The notes under the pieces are model-generated. The model saw only the letters and a program-made list of their open reading frames with translations. It made no database searches and was not told where the DNA came from. The position numbers and the translations under genes are program-made. Positions 34,890 to 42,782 of a stretch of DNA of 64,000 nucleotides are shown here, one piece after another. This DNA comes from JAAXHB01 sp965221635. Lineage in GTDB: Bacteria > Actinomycetota > Acidimicrobiia > Acidimicrobiales > Aldehydirespiratoraceae. The stretch lies in assembly GCA_965221635.1 (NCBI GenBank), contig OZ244902.1:1426001-1490000 (forward strand), given 5' to 3'. Every line of letters begins with the position of its first letter. Position 1 is the stretch's first letter.

Positions 34890-35285
34890 TTAGGGGAATA
34901 GGAGGTTTGTTGTGGCTAGCCAGATTAGTAGGAGGGTGGCTATTGCCAGGGGGGCTGGGACGGCGATTATGAGGGCCCAGGTGGTGTAGCGCACCCATTT
35001 TGGGCGGTCCTTGAAGCGGCGGTGGTAGTAGGCGGCGTCGAGACGCTCCACTTCGGCGTTTCTTGGCTCGTTTAGGCCCAGCACTTCGCCAGCGGCTTCG
35101 GCCGCCTCGGAACGCACCGTGAGCACTGCCATGCGCTCGGTTACGTGATGGGGCGCCACGTCGGTTGCCGGATCCACCAGAACCGTGGCCTCGAACCCGG
35201 CTTCACGCAACCTGGCCGCGGCCACGTTGGCCTCCCAGCGGTTGGCGTACTCCGCTATCGGTGTCATGAACGGCAGCGGCCTCAT
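34890..35285 (-). CDS. DUF2007-like protein with C-terminal membrane helix
   Basis: 131 aa from the ATG at 35285 (an ATG at 35267 is also possible). The N-terminal half has the DUF2007 (putative signal-transducing) pattern: ANRWEANVAAARLREAGFEATVLVD, then RMAVLTVRSEAAEAAGEVL. A charged linker YYHRRFKDRPKW leads to one strongly hydrophobic helix near the C-terminus. It is probably a cytoplasmic sensor-like domain on the membrane. The function is unknown. Confidence 0.75.
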   Translation of the reverse strand: MRPLPFMTPIAEYANRWEANVAAARLREAGFEATVLVDPATDVAPHHVTERMAVLTVRSEAAEAAGEVLGLNEPRNAEVERLDAAYYHRRFKDRPKWVRYTTWALIIAVPAPLAIATLLLIWLATTNLLFP

Positions 35286-35496
35286 CGCCGCCCATCCTGC
35301 CACGCCCGCACCACATCGCGCGATCCGCCACGCTGCTGCGCTCCGCACGGTCAGCCAACGACTGCTACAAAGGCGCGGGGCCCCACGGGGCGACCCGCGC
35401 CGCATGTGAGATGCCCGATTGGCGGCGAGGGCGAGTCTGCCGACGTCTCCCTCTTCGCGCCATCCGCCAGGCGGCTGGGGTGGGTAGCTTCCCCTG

Positions 35497-36531
35497 GTGA
35501 CTTCGGCGGTTCGTGTTGACGACTTGGTTCGGCACTACGGATCGGTTCGGGCGGTGGACGGCGTCTCGTTCGATGTGACCAGGGGCGAGGTGTTCGCATT
35601 GCTGGGGCCCAACGGCGCAGGCAAGTCCACCATCGTGGAGATCCTCGAAGGGCACCGCAGCCGCACCTCCGGCAGCGTGAGCGTTCTTGACCAAGACCCC
35701 GCCCAAGGCGGCGCGGCCTTCCGTGACCGGATCGGCATCGTGTTGCAATCATCGGGCATCGACCCCGAACTCACCGTGCGAGAAGCCGTGGACGCATACG
35801 GGCGGGCCTACTCGCAGTTCACGCGCCGAAGCCGAGGTCGGGGCCGGGGGCGCGGCGCCCAAATGGGAACCGCCGCGAAGATGATCGACCTGGTGGGTCT
35901 AGGTCACAAGGCCGACGCCCGGGTGCGGTCGCTTTCGGGAGGCCAGCAGCGCCGCCTCGACCTGGCCATCGGGCTCAGCGGCGCACCCGAGTTGATCTTC
36001 CTGGACGAACCCACCACCGGTCTCGACCCCGAGGCCCGCCGCCGCACGTGGAACCTGCTCGAAGCCCTCGCAGCCGAAGGTCGAACCGTGCTGCTCACCA
36101 CGCACTACCTCGAAGAGGCCGAACACCTGGCGCATCGTGTGGCCGTGCTCGCCAAGGGTCGCATCGTGGCCACCGGCACCCCTGCCGAGCTGCGGGCAAG
36201 GGCACGGTCAACGCTGATTCGATTCGTGTTGCCCGACATTCCCCACCCCATCGCCGAGATGCTGCAAGGCATCACCGGCGAAGTCACCGGACGGGGCAAG
36301 CACCTGGAGATCACCACCGACACGCCAACAGCCGACCTGGCACGCCTAACCGGCTGGGCCTACGACCACAAAATCGAACTCGCCGAACTCACCGTGGCCA
36401 CCCCAACCCTCGAAGACGTGTACCTCGGCCTGGTCGCCGAACACACAGACGCTGGTATCGACATTGACGCCCACGACCACCCCCAACACCATGCCCACCA
36501 CCTCGCCCACCACGAAGGGCAGCGGCGATGA
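35497..36531 (+). CDS. ABC transporter ATP-binding protein
   Basis: 344 aa from GTG. Walker A is GPNGAGKS (about residues 38-45), then the Q-loop LQSSGID, signature LSGGQQRR, Walker B LIFLDEPTTGLD and H-loop TTHYLEEAE. It is of the DrrA/CcmA type that powers ABC-2 exporters. An Arg/Gly-rich insert (RRSRGRGRGRGAQ) lies between the Q-loop and the signature, and the C-terminus is a His-rich tail (HDHPQHHAHHLAHH). Its stop overlaps the permease start by 4 bp (ATGA), so the two are translationally coupled. Confidence 0.95.
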   Translation: MTSAVRVDDLVRHYGSVRAVDGVSFDVTRGEVFALLGPNGAGKSTIVEILEGHRSRTSGSVSVLDQDPAQGGAAFRDRIGIVLQSSGIDPELTVREAVDAYGRAYSQFTRRSRGRGRGRGAQMGTAAKMIDLVGLGHKADARVRSLSGGQQRRLDLAIGLSGAPELIFLDEPTTGLDPEARRRTWNLLEALAAEGRTVLLTTHYLEEAEHLAHRVAVLAKGRIVATGTPAELRARARSTLIRFVLPDIPHPIAEMLQGITGEVTGRGKHLEITTDTPTADLARLTGWAYDHKIELAELTVATPTLEDVYLGLVAEHTDAGIDIDAHDHPQHHAHHLAHHEGQRR

Positions 36532-37358
36532 GTTCGTTGCGTTTGTTGGGGGCTTGGACTCGCACCCACAACCGCATCTTCTGGCGCACGCCGATCGGGG
36601 CGTTCTTCACGTTGGTGTTCCCGCCGTTGATGCTGGTGTTGTTCGCGGCGCTGTTCGGCAACGACACCTACGACACCGGGCGTGGCCTCATCACCGTGAG
36701 CCAGTTCTACGTGGTGGGGCTCGGCGTTTACTCCGCTGTGGCGGCCACCTACGTACACCTCGCCATCAACATGGCCACCCGCCGAGAGCTCGGCATCCTC
36801 AAACGGGTTCGCAGCACCCCGCTGCCCAGATGGGTGTACCTGGGCTCCGCGGTGCTGTCCTCGATGTGGATCGCCGCCATCAGCACCGCCTTGATGATCG
36901 CGCTGGGGGTGGTGGCCTACGGCGTCACCATCGACATTGCCAAGGCGCCGGCGCTGATCCTCGCCTTCGCCGGTGGCACGGCATGCTTCGCGGTGCTGGG
37001 GTTGGCGTTGGCATCAGTGGCCCGCTCGGTGTCCGCGGCGGTTCCGATGGCCCAGGCTTCGCTGTTGCCGTTGGCGTTCCTGTCCGACGTGTTCATCCCC
37101 ATCAACGACGACTCGGCCTGGTGGCTGGTGCTCGGCGACCTGTTCCCCCTGAAGCACTTCGTGGGGGCCATGTCCGAAGCACTCGATCCGTTCTCGGACG
37201 CGCCCGCGGTGGCCTGGGAACACCACGGCGTGATGCTGTTGTGGCTGGCGGTGGGAGCGATCGTGGCGGCCCGCCGTTTTCGCTGGGACATCGCCGACCC
37301 GTCAAGCCACGGAACAGGTCGGTCTCGAAGGCGTTCCCGCGCCGTCGCCCAGTCGTAA
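36528..37358 (+). CDS. ABC-2 type transporter permease
   Basis: 276 aa from the ATG that overlaps the ATPase stop by 4 bp. Six hydrophobic segments and the ABC-2 pattern are visible: N-terminal RTPIGAFFTLVFPPLMLVLF, NMATRRELGILKRVRSTPLPRWVYL (coupling region) and ASLLPLAFLSDVFIPI near the end. With the preceding ATPase it should form a homodimeric exporter of lipids, drugs or polysaccharides. The cargo is unknown. Confidence 0.93.
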   Translation: MSSLRLLGAWTRTHNRIFWRTPIGAFFTLVFPPLMLVLFAALFGNDTYDTGRGLITVSQFYVVGLGVYSAVAATYVHLAINMATRRELGILKRVRSTPLPRWVYLGSAVLSSMWIAAISTALMIALGVVAYGVTIDIAKAPALILAFAGGTACFAVLGLALASVARSVSAAVPMAQASLLPLAFLSDVFIPINDDSAWWLVLGDLFPLKHFVGAMSEALDPFSDAPAVAWEHHGVMLLWLAVGAIVAARRFRWDIADPSSHGTGRSRRRSRAVAQS

Positions 37359-37368
37359 CCTGCGAACC

Positions 37369-38283
37369 ATGACAAGTCCACGCACCCCCGGATACGACGA
37401 GTTCGGCCTGTTTCACGAGAACGCCGCCGAATACGACATCGACTATCCCGGCCCGCCGGTGGTGCGTCGCGAATACGTGAAACTGCCCTCGGGGCTGCAC
37501 CTCTCGGCCCTGGTTTGGGGCGACTCCGAACCCGAACTTGTGCTGATCCACGGCGGCGCCCAAAACGCCCACACCTGGGACACAGTGGCCCTCGCCCTGG
37601 GACGACCCTTGGTGGCGGTGGACATGCCCGGCCACGGATACTCCGATCATCGTCCCCGCCACGACTACCGCCCCCCGTCGATGGCCGCCGATGTGGCAGT
37701 GGCCATGGAAGCCCTCGCGCCAAACGCCGCCGCGCTCGTGGGAATGTCGCTGGGAGGCATGACCGCCATCTGTGTTGGCGCCGACCACCCGCACCTGGTG
37801 CCACGCCTCGGGATCGTGGACGTGACCCCCGGCACCGACCACGACAAGGCCGAGCCGATCATCAGCTTCATCGACGGCCCCGAGTACTTCGACAACTTCG
37901 ACGCGATCCTGGAACGAACCATCAAACACAACCCCACCCGCAGCGTTTCCTCGCTGCGCCGCGGCGTGCTCCACAACGCGCACGAAATGCCCGACGGGCG
38001 TTGGACATGGAACTACGACCGCATGCGTGACTGGAAAATGTGGGACGGCGAAGCCCCCACCTTCGACGACATGTGGGACAAGGTCGACCGGTTGACCATG
38101 CCGCTGGCCCTGTGGCAAGGCGGCGCGTTCAGCGTGGTGGGCGACGAGGACGTGCAACAGTGGAAGCGTCGAGCCCCCCACAGCGACCACGTGGTGGTGG
38201 AAGGCGCCGGTCACTCAATCCAAGGCGACCGCCCCCTCGAACTCGTGGCACTCATCGAGGATCTGCTGGCCAAACCCACCTAG
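37369..38283 (+). CDS. Alpha/beta hydrolase
   Basis: 304 aa from ATG. It has the oxyanion HGGAQNAHTW, VDMPGHGYSD, the nucleophile elbow GMSLGG (Ser at about residue 126), a cap region, and the catalytic His in GAGHSIQGDRP. This is the typical single-domain hydrolase plan. It starts 11 bp after the permease stop and may be in its operon. An esterase or lactonase role is likely; the substrate is unknown. Confidence 0.9.
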   Translation: MTSPRTPGYDEFGLFHENAAEYDIDYPGPPVVRREYVKLPSGLHLSALVWGDSEPELVLIHGGAQNAHTWDTVALALGRPLVAVDMPGHGYSDHRPRHDYRPPSMAADVAVAMEALAPNAAALVGMSLGGMTAICVGADHPHLVPRLGIVDVTPGTDHDKAEPIISFIDGPEYFDNFDAILERTIKHNPTRSVSSLRRGVLHNAHEMPDGRWTWNYDRMRDWKMWDGEAPTFDDMWDKVDRLTMPLALWQGGAFSVVGDEDVQQWKRRAPHSDHVVVEGAGHSIQGDRPLELVALIEDLLAKPT

Positions 38284-38364
38284 CGCTCCCCTCCAGCTTG
38301 GACTGGATGCCACCGGCTGTGACAACCTGCTAATGGCATTTGGACCATCCGAAGGAGAATTGTC

Positions 38365-39582
38365 ATGAGTGCTCTCACATCAGCAGCCGACGCCGTGCTC
38401 GACGGTGTGGTATCGGGATCGCCGCGGGTACCGGGAGTGGCCGCTGTGGCCACCGACCGCAACGGAGTGATCTACAAGGGCGCAAGAGGCGAACGGGTGC
38501 TCGGCGGTGACGGATTCACCACCGACACCGTGTGCGCGATCTTTTCCACCACCAAAGCCGTGGCCGGCACCGCATGCCTGCAACTGGTGGAACAAGGCGA
38601 CCTCGACCTCGACGCCCCCGCCAAGCAGTACGTGCCCCGCATCGCCGGTTTGCAGGTGATCGACGGCTTCGCCGATGGCGGCACACCGATGATGCGCGCC
38701 CCCAAGCGTGACATCACCACCCGTCACCTGCTCACCCACACCGCAGGGCTCTCCTACGACTTCTTCAACGAGACCTACACACGCCTCGCCAACGAACAAG
38801 GTCAGCCGTGGGTGGTGGACGCCTCGTACGCCTCCATCGAAACGCCGCTGCTGTTCGACCCCGGCGACCAGTGGGAGTACGGCTCCAACATCGACTGGGC
38901 AGGCCTTGTGGTGGAAGGAATCACCGGCAAACGCCTCGGCGAGGTGCTCCAGGAACGAATCATCGGGCCCCTCGGAATGGACTCCACGGCGTTCGCCATG
39001 TCCGAAGCGATGCGTGAACGCATGGCCACCATCCACGCGCGTGACACCGACGGGTCGCTTATCCCGCTGGTGGGGGTGGAATTGCCACCCGACCCCGAGG
39101 TTCACATGGCCGGTCACGGCCTGTACGGCACCGCCGAGGACTACGCCAAGTTCATTCGCATGTGGCTCAACGACGGATCCGGCCCCGGCGGCGAGCAGAT
39201 CCTGCGACCAGAAACTGTGGAAATGGCCGTGCGCAACCACCTGCCGGAGGGAATGCTCATCAAGATGCTTCCCGGCCTTGGCGCCACCGAAACCGCCAAG
39301 GCGCTGCTGCCGATCGGCAATCCGCGCCTGTCCAACGACGCCGAGTTCTTCCCCGGCATGCCCAAGACGTGGGCGTTGACGTTCATGATCAACAACGAGG
39401 ACGCACCCACCGGACGACCCGCGGGGGCGCTGGCCTGGGCCGGTTTGGCGAACCTCTACTACTGGATCGACCGGGCCAACGGCGTGGGAGGATTCTGGGC
39501 CACCCAGATCTTCCCGTTCGCCGATCCCACCTCTGTGGGCGGGTTCCTCGACTTCGAGAAGGCCATCTACGACAACATGTGA
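38365..39582 (+). CDS. Beta-lactamase-fold serine hydrolase (esterase/class C-like)
   Basis: 405 aa; GAAGGAGAA precedes the ATG. It has SxxK as STTK (about residues 55-58), the Tyr motif as YGSN (about 172-175), and the LLTHTAGLSYDF signature of EstB/LACTB-like serine hydrolases. There is no signal peptide, so it is probably a cytoplasmic esterase or transesterase rather than a secreted beta-lactamase. Actinobacterial homologues often sit near acyl-CoA or P450 genes. An 89-nt hairpin lies after the stop. Confidence 0.9.
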   Translation: MSALTSAADAVLDGVVSGSPRVPGVAAVATDRNGVIYKGARGERVLGGDGFTTDTVCAIFSTTKAVAGTACLQLVEQGDLDLDAPAKQYVPRIAGLQVIDGFADGGTPMMRAPKRDITTRHLLTHTAGLSYDFFNETYTRLANEQGQPWVVDASYASIETPLLFDPGDQWEYGSNIDWAGLVVEGITGKRLGEVLQERIIGPLGMDSTAFAMSEAMRERMATIHARDTDGSLIPLVGVELPPDPEVHMAGHGLYGTAEDYAKFIRMWLNDGSGPGGEQILRPETVEMAVRNHLPEGMLIKMLPGLGATETAKALLPIGNPRLSNDAEFFPGMPKTWALTFMINNEDAPTGRPAGALAWAGLANLYYWIDRANGVGGFWATQIFPFADPTSVGGFLDFEKAIYDNM

Positions 39583-39650
39583 GCCCCGCGGGCCGGTGCC
39601 TGCCTGCGTTGGGTAAGCGGTTGCTCACCTTTGGGCGGTTGCTCACTTCG

Positions 39651-39739
39651 GTGGGCGGCGCCTGACCGGTGGCCGTTTCCGGAACGGCTTCACTTCGTTG
39701 CAGATTGTTCCGTAAGCCGGCCACCGGCCACCCGCCCAC
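39651..39739. terminator. Large hairpin in convergent gap, possible bidirectional terminator
   Basis: The inner stem pairs 39666-39685 with 39707-39727: 10 perfect pairs (CCGGTGGCCG/CGGCCACCGG), one bulge, then 10 more positions with one mismatch and one wobble, around a 21-nt loop. An outer arm GTGGGCGG (39651-39658) pairs with CCGCCCAC (39732-39739). It lies between convergent stops at 39582 and 39785. It could terminate both, or be one copy of a mobile palindromic element. Two copies of GCGGTTGCTCAC (near 39617 and 39636) lie just before it. Confidence 0.7.
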
Positions 39740-39784
39740 CTGGGGCCTATGCGGCTGTTTGGCCTCCAGGGCCTCGGTGGGTGG

Positions 39785-40594
39785 CTATTGGTAGGAGCCT
39801 TGGTAGCCGGATTCGTCGAAATTGAAGCCTTCCTTGTACATCTCGAGGCGGTGGCGGGGGCCGGGCTTGGTGGCGTCACCGGTTTCGTAGCCGGCGTCGC
39901 CAATCCACATTGACACCGGGCCCTGCTCGGTCTTGCCCATTCGCGTCTCGTAGCGGCGGAAGCCTCTTTGGGTCAGTCCGGCCATCACCTGGCCGGCAGC
40001 ACCGTTGCCGGTTGCGTTGGGGTTGTGTGAGCCGCGGCGCGACTCAGGCTCAAGTGCTTGGAGGGTGTGCAGGGTCACCCATGTTGGGGGCGCCAGCTCG
40101 ATTTGGCCTTGGCTTTGGCGCTGCATGGCCTCGGTGGGGGTCATCCACTCGTGGTGGACGATTTCTCCCTGGTCGACTGTGACCTCGCTCGTGGGTGCGG
40201 GTGCTGCGAAGAACCAGGTGGCGAACCGTTTTGGGAGGATCGGCGGGGGCAGCCAGAACGAGAACGCCACCAGCGAGGCCGCGTCGAGTTCGATGGACGC
40301 CTCCTCGTGGGCCTCTCGCACCGCGGCTTGACGGGCCGCGGCCGCAACGCCGTCGCCGGTGCTGTTGGCGTGGTCGGTTTCGTCTATGCGACCGCCGGGG
40401 AACACCCACATTCCCCCGAACGCGATCTTCGAGTTGCGCCGCAACATCAGCGTCTCCACCCCGTCCGCGCCGTTGCGAAGCACCACCACGGTTGCTGCCG
40501 GAATGGCCGGGGACTCCCCGTTGCGCTCGAAATGCTCTTGCCACTCGTCCACGCTGAGCCCGTCGAGGGTCATCGGGCGCATCACGCCGTTCAT
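39785..40594 (-). CDS. NUDIX hydrolase, NUDT19-like long box
   Basis: 269 aa from the ATG at 40594; an in-frame ATG at 40621 is the alternative, but it abuts the AGGAG site with no spacing. The Nudix motif is stretched: GGRIDETDH at its start and REAHEEA at its end are separated by an extra stretch, as in RNUDIX/NUDT19-type CoA- or nucleotide-diphosphate hydrolases. FGGMWVFPGG precedes it. The protein probably cleaves an X-diphosphate; CoA derivatives fit the neighbouring CoA-transferase gene. A 17-bp duplication lies at its start. Confidence 0.87.
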   Translation of the reverse strand: MNGVMRPMTLDGLSVDEWQEHFERNGESPAIPAATVVVLRNGADGVETLMLRRNSKIAFGGMWVFPGGRIDETDHANSTGDGVAAAARQAAVREAHEEASIELDAASLVAFSFWLPPPILPKRFATWFFAAPAPTSEVTVDQGEIVHHEWMTPTEAMQRQSQGQIELAPPTWVTLHTLQALEPESRRGSHNPNATGNGAAGQVMAGLTQRGFRRYETRMGKTEQGPVSMWIGDAGYETGDATKPGPRHRLEMYKEGFNFDESGYQGSYQ

Positions 40595-40614
40595 GCGATC
40601 ACGCCGTTCATGCG
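40581..40614. repeat. 17-bp tandem duplication over the NUDIX start
   Basis: ATCACGCCGTTCATGCG occurs twice in direct succession (40581-40597 and 40598-40614). Being 17 bp, it shifts frame and doubles the leftward start ATGAACGGCGTGAT. The upstream copy, at the right distance from AGGAG (40622-40626), encodes only MNGVIA and then stops in TGA, which overlaps the second ATG. Confidence 0.85.
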
Positions 40615-40639
40615 ATCGCATCTCCTGCGGCGACGCCGG

Positions 40640-41896
40640 TCACGGGATAACCCCGGCGGATCGCAGATCGGCCAGGCGGTCCGTCCAGCCAAGCTCAGTG
40701 AGGACCTCCTCGGTGTGCTCACCGAGGGTCGGCGCCGACGGGTTGCGCACCTGCGCCGGTGTGCCCCCGAAACGAGGCGGCACGCGGTGTTGGCGCACCC
40801 GGCCCATCTGCGGATGATCATGTTCGAAGAAGAGTTCGTTGTACACGATCTGGGGGTTGTCGGCCAGGTCCTCCACGGCGTTGACCACCCCGTAGGGCAC
40901 CTGCTCGCGATCCAGCGCGGCCACCGCGTCGGCCAGGGGCATCTTGGCGGCAGCGGCGTGCGCGGCCCTGAACACCTCGGAGGTTTGCTCCTTGTGCTCG
41001 AACCGGTCGGCCATCGTCTTCAAGCTGGGATCGGTGGAGTCAACGCCGAAAGCTCGTGCCAGTCCGTGGAACTCCGAGTCGGTGACCGCGGCCACAACCA
41101 GGTGACCATCAGCACAGGCAATGGCCCGCTGGTTGGCCGAGAACGACTGAGGCAGATGGCGCTGCTTGTTGTCCAACGCCACCTCGTGAGCCGCCGAATC
41201 GGTGTAGATGAACGCCGCGCAGGCATCGATCATTGCCAGGGTGATGTGCTGGCCCCCGGCGCCCCGGCTGCGCGCGAACAGCGCCGCCGTGATGGCCTGA
41301 CAGGCGGTGTAGGCGGTGATCTTGTCCGCCGCGGCCTGCCGCAGGAACCTCGGCGAGGCGTCACGAGGGCCGGTCTGGTTGCCCACCAGCCCCGCCTCGG
41401 CCTGGATCACCGAGTCGTACACCCGCCGGTGGGTGTTGGGGCCGTCGGGGCCGAACCCCGAAAGCGACATGTAGATCAGGTCGGGATTGCGGGCCAGCAC
41501 CGTCTCGTGGCCAAGTCCGAGCCGGTCGGCAACTCCGGGGCGCATGTTCTGCACGAACACGTCGGCGGTGTCGAGCAAATCCAGCACAATCTGGCGCCCG
41601 GCCGGTTGGCGGCAGTCCACCGCCACAGACCGTTTGCCCCGGTTGCACACCTGAAACATGGCCGAGATGCCCCCCGAGGACACCCCCACGTAGCGGCCCG
41701 AGTCACCCACGCCTGGCGGTTCCACCTTGATCGCCTCGGCGCCCTGGTCCACCAGCATCCCCACCGACAACGGCCCGGTGAGCGCCACCGCCATCTCCAC
41801 GATCCGCACGCCGTGCATAGGCCCGGCGCCCGGCTTCCAGCCGTTGCCCTCCCCGTAGCCCCCGGGCACGCCGCCGAAGCCGCCAAAAGCGGTCAT
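40640..41896 (-). CDS. CoA transferase family III (CaiB/BaiF)
   Basis: 418 aa from the ATG at 41896, which overlaps the upstream SnoaL-like stop by 4 bp (ATGA). It has the family III pattern: GVRIVEMAVALTGPLSVGMLVDQGAEAIKVE near the N-terminus, NRGKRSVAVD, FVQNMRPGVADRLGL, and the catalytic-Asp region SVIQAEAGLVGNQTG. Family III enzymes move CoA between carboxylic acids. The residue normally acting as nucleophilic Asp (YD-x-x-IQA) is present in RRVYDSVIQA. With the SnoaL-like and NUDIX genes it probably forms one leftward operon. Confidence 0.93.
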   Translation of the reverse strand: MTAFGGFGGVPGGYGEGNGWKPGAGPMHGVRIVEMAVALTGPLSVGMLVDQGAEAIKVEPPGVGDSGRYVGVSSGGISAMFQVCNRGKRSVAVDCRQPAGRQIVLDLLDTADVFVQNMRPGVADRLGLGHETVLARNPDLIYMSLSGFGPDGPNTHRRVYDSVIQAEAGLVGNQTGPRDASPRFLRQAAADKITAYTACQAITAALFARSRGAGGQHITLAMIDACAAFIYTDSAAHEVALDNKQRHLPQSFSANQRAIACADGHLVVAAVTDSEFHGLARAFGVDSTDPSLKTMADRFEHKEQTSEVFRAAHAAAAKMPLADAVAALDREQVPYGVVNAVEDLADNPQIVYNELFFEHDHPQMGRVRQHRVPPRFGGTPAQVRNPSAPTLGEHTEEVLTELGWTDRLADLRSAGVIP

Positions 41897-42384
41897 GACC
41901 CCGCGGCCTTCTTGGCGGAGCCCGAGTCGGAGCTCGAGTCCGGACCATCCGCAGCGTCTTCGGGTTCCGGCGACCCCATGCCCTGAGTCCAACTGGTCTC
42001 TTCCACAAGTTCCCGGCTGCGCCAACCTTCGGGAGTGCGCACCAGGCGGTGGTGATACCAGCCACCCATCGTCCACACGGGCTGTCCCTCGAGCTGCATC
42101 GGGTTCAACACGATGGCCGTGGCGGTTGCTTCGTCTCCGTCCACTTGAATCTGAAAGTTGGTCACCAGGTGCTGAGTGGCGCTGAACATCGACAGCACCT
42201 GCTCAAGCCAGGCACACATTTCCGAAACCGACCCTGCGATGCCGCCCGCGGAGGTGTAGTCGATGCGGGCATCGGCGGTGAACACGCTGCGGTACGCGTC
42301 CCAGTCTCTGGTGTCCACCGCGGTGGCGTACCGGGTGATCAGGTCGATGATCTCGGCGCGATCGCTGAGAGCCTGCAAGTCCAT
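41893..42384 (-). CDS. SnoaL-like/NTF2-fold protein
   Basis: 163 aa from ATG with GAGGAGTGAAC upstream. It is a cone-shaped NTF2-like fold of the SnoaL_4 type: DRAEIIDLITRYATAVDTRDWDAYRSVFTADARIDY, a central ATQHLVTNFQIQVDGDEAT, and GGWYHHRLVRTPEGWRSREL. Relatives include dehydratases, isomerases and aromatic-ring hydroxylase partners in steroid or polyketide metabolism. A Ser/Asp-rich tail of about 30 residues follows. The gene is translationally coupled to the CoA transferase. Confidence 0.88.
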   Translation of the reverse strand: MDLQALSDRAEIIDLITRYATAVDTRDWDAYRSVFTADARIDYTSAGGIAGSVSEMCAWLEQVLSMFSATQHLVTNFQIQVDGDEATATAIVLNPMQLEGQPVWTMGGWYHHRLVRTPEGWRSRELVEETSWTQGMGSPEPEDAADGPDSSSDSGSAKKAAGS

Positions 42385-42782
42385 GGGCGTTCACTCCTCA
42401 GGGCCGTGTACGGGGCTGTGCTGTGCTTGACGGATCACAAAAGTGCAACGGGCGAAACCACAACACAATGTTGAAATGATAGGTTTCAGATGATGTCATA
42501 GATTTTGAATGCATGTCCATTGGGCAGTATCGTGTGAGGTTGGATCGTGCGACGGCGGATTGGGGGTGACGACTCGGGTTCAAGTTCTTGGTGGAGGATT
42601 CGGTTGCGGGCATCGCTTCGGGGCGACAGGCCGACGGGCCGACGCGCATCGCAGCCCTGTGGCGCTTCCCCAATGTAGAAGGGCAATGCTAGGGCGGTGC
42701 GGTCGGGCAGGCCCAGAACCGATGATCATCCACCGGCTCGGAGACGATCCGGCATCGAAATAACATAAGTGTGTTTACGACT
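42385..42782. other. Divergent intergenic region, 398 bp
   Basis: This gap between the leftward SnoaL operon and rightward parC holds the promoters of both and is locally AT-rich at 42455-42500. An imperfect inverted repeat TGAAA-TGATAGG-TTTCA (near 42472-42488) could be an operator for the leftward operon. GAAATAACATAAG (42757-42769) lies just before parC and resembles a -10 region. I see no gene. Confidence 0.5.

Noticed and set aside
38365..39582. Beta-lactamase conferring resistance
   Set aside because: There is no signal peptide, and the motifs fit the EstB/LACTB esterase group. Resistance is not supported.
42398..42763. Short frames in the gap before parC
   Set aside because: They lack ribosome sites, overlap on both strands and have shadow-like composition.
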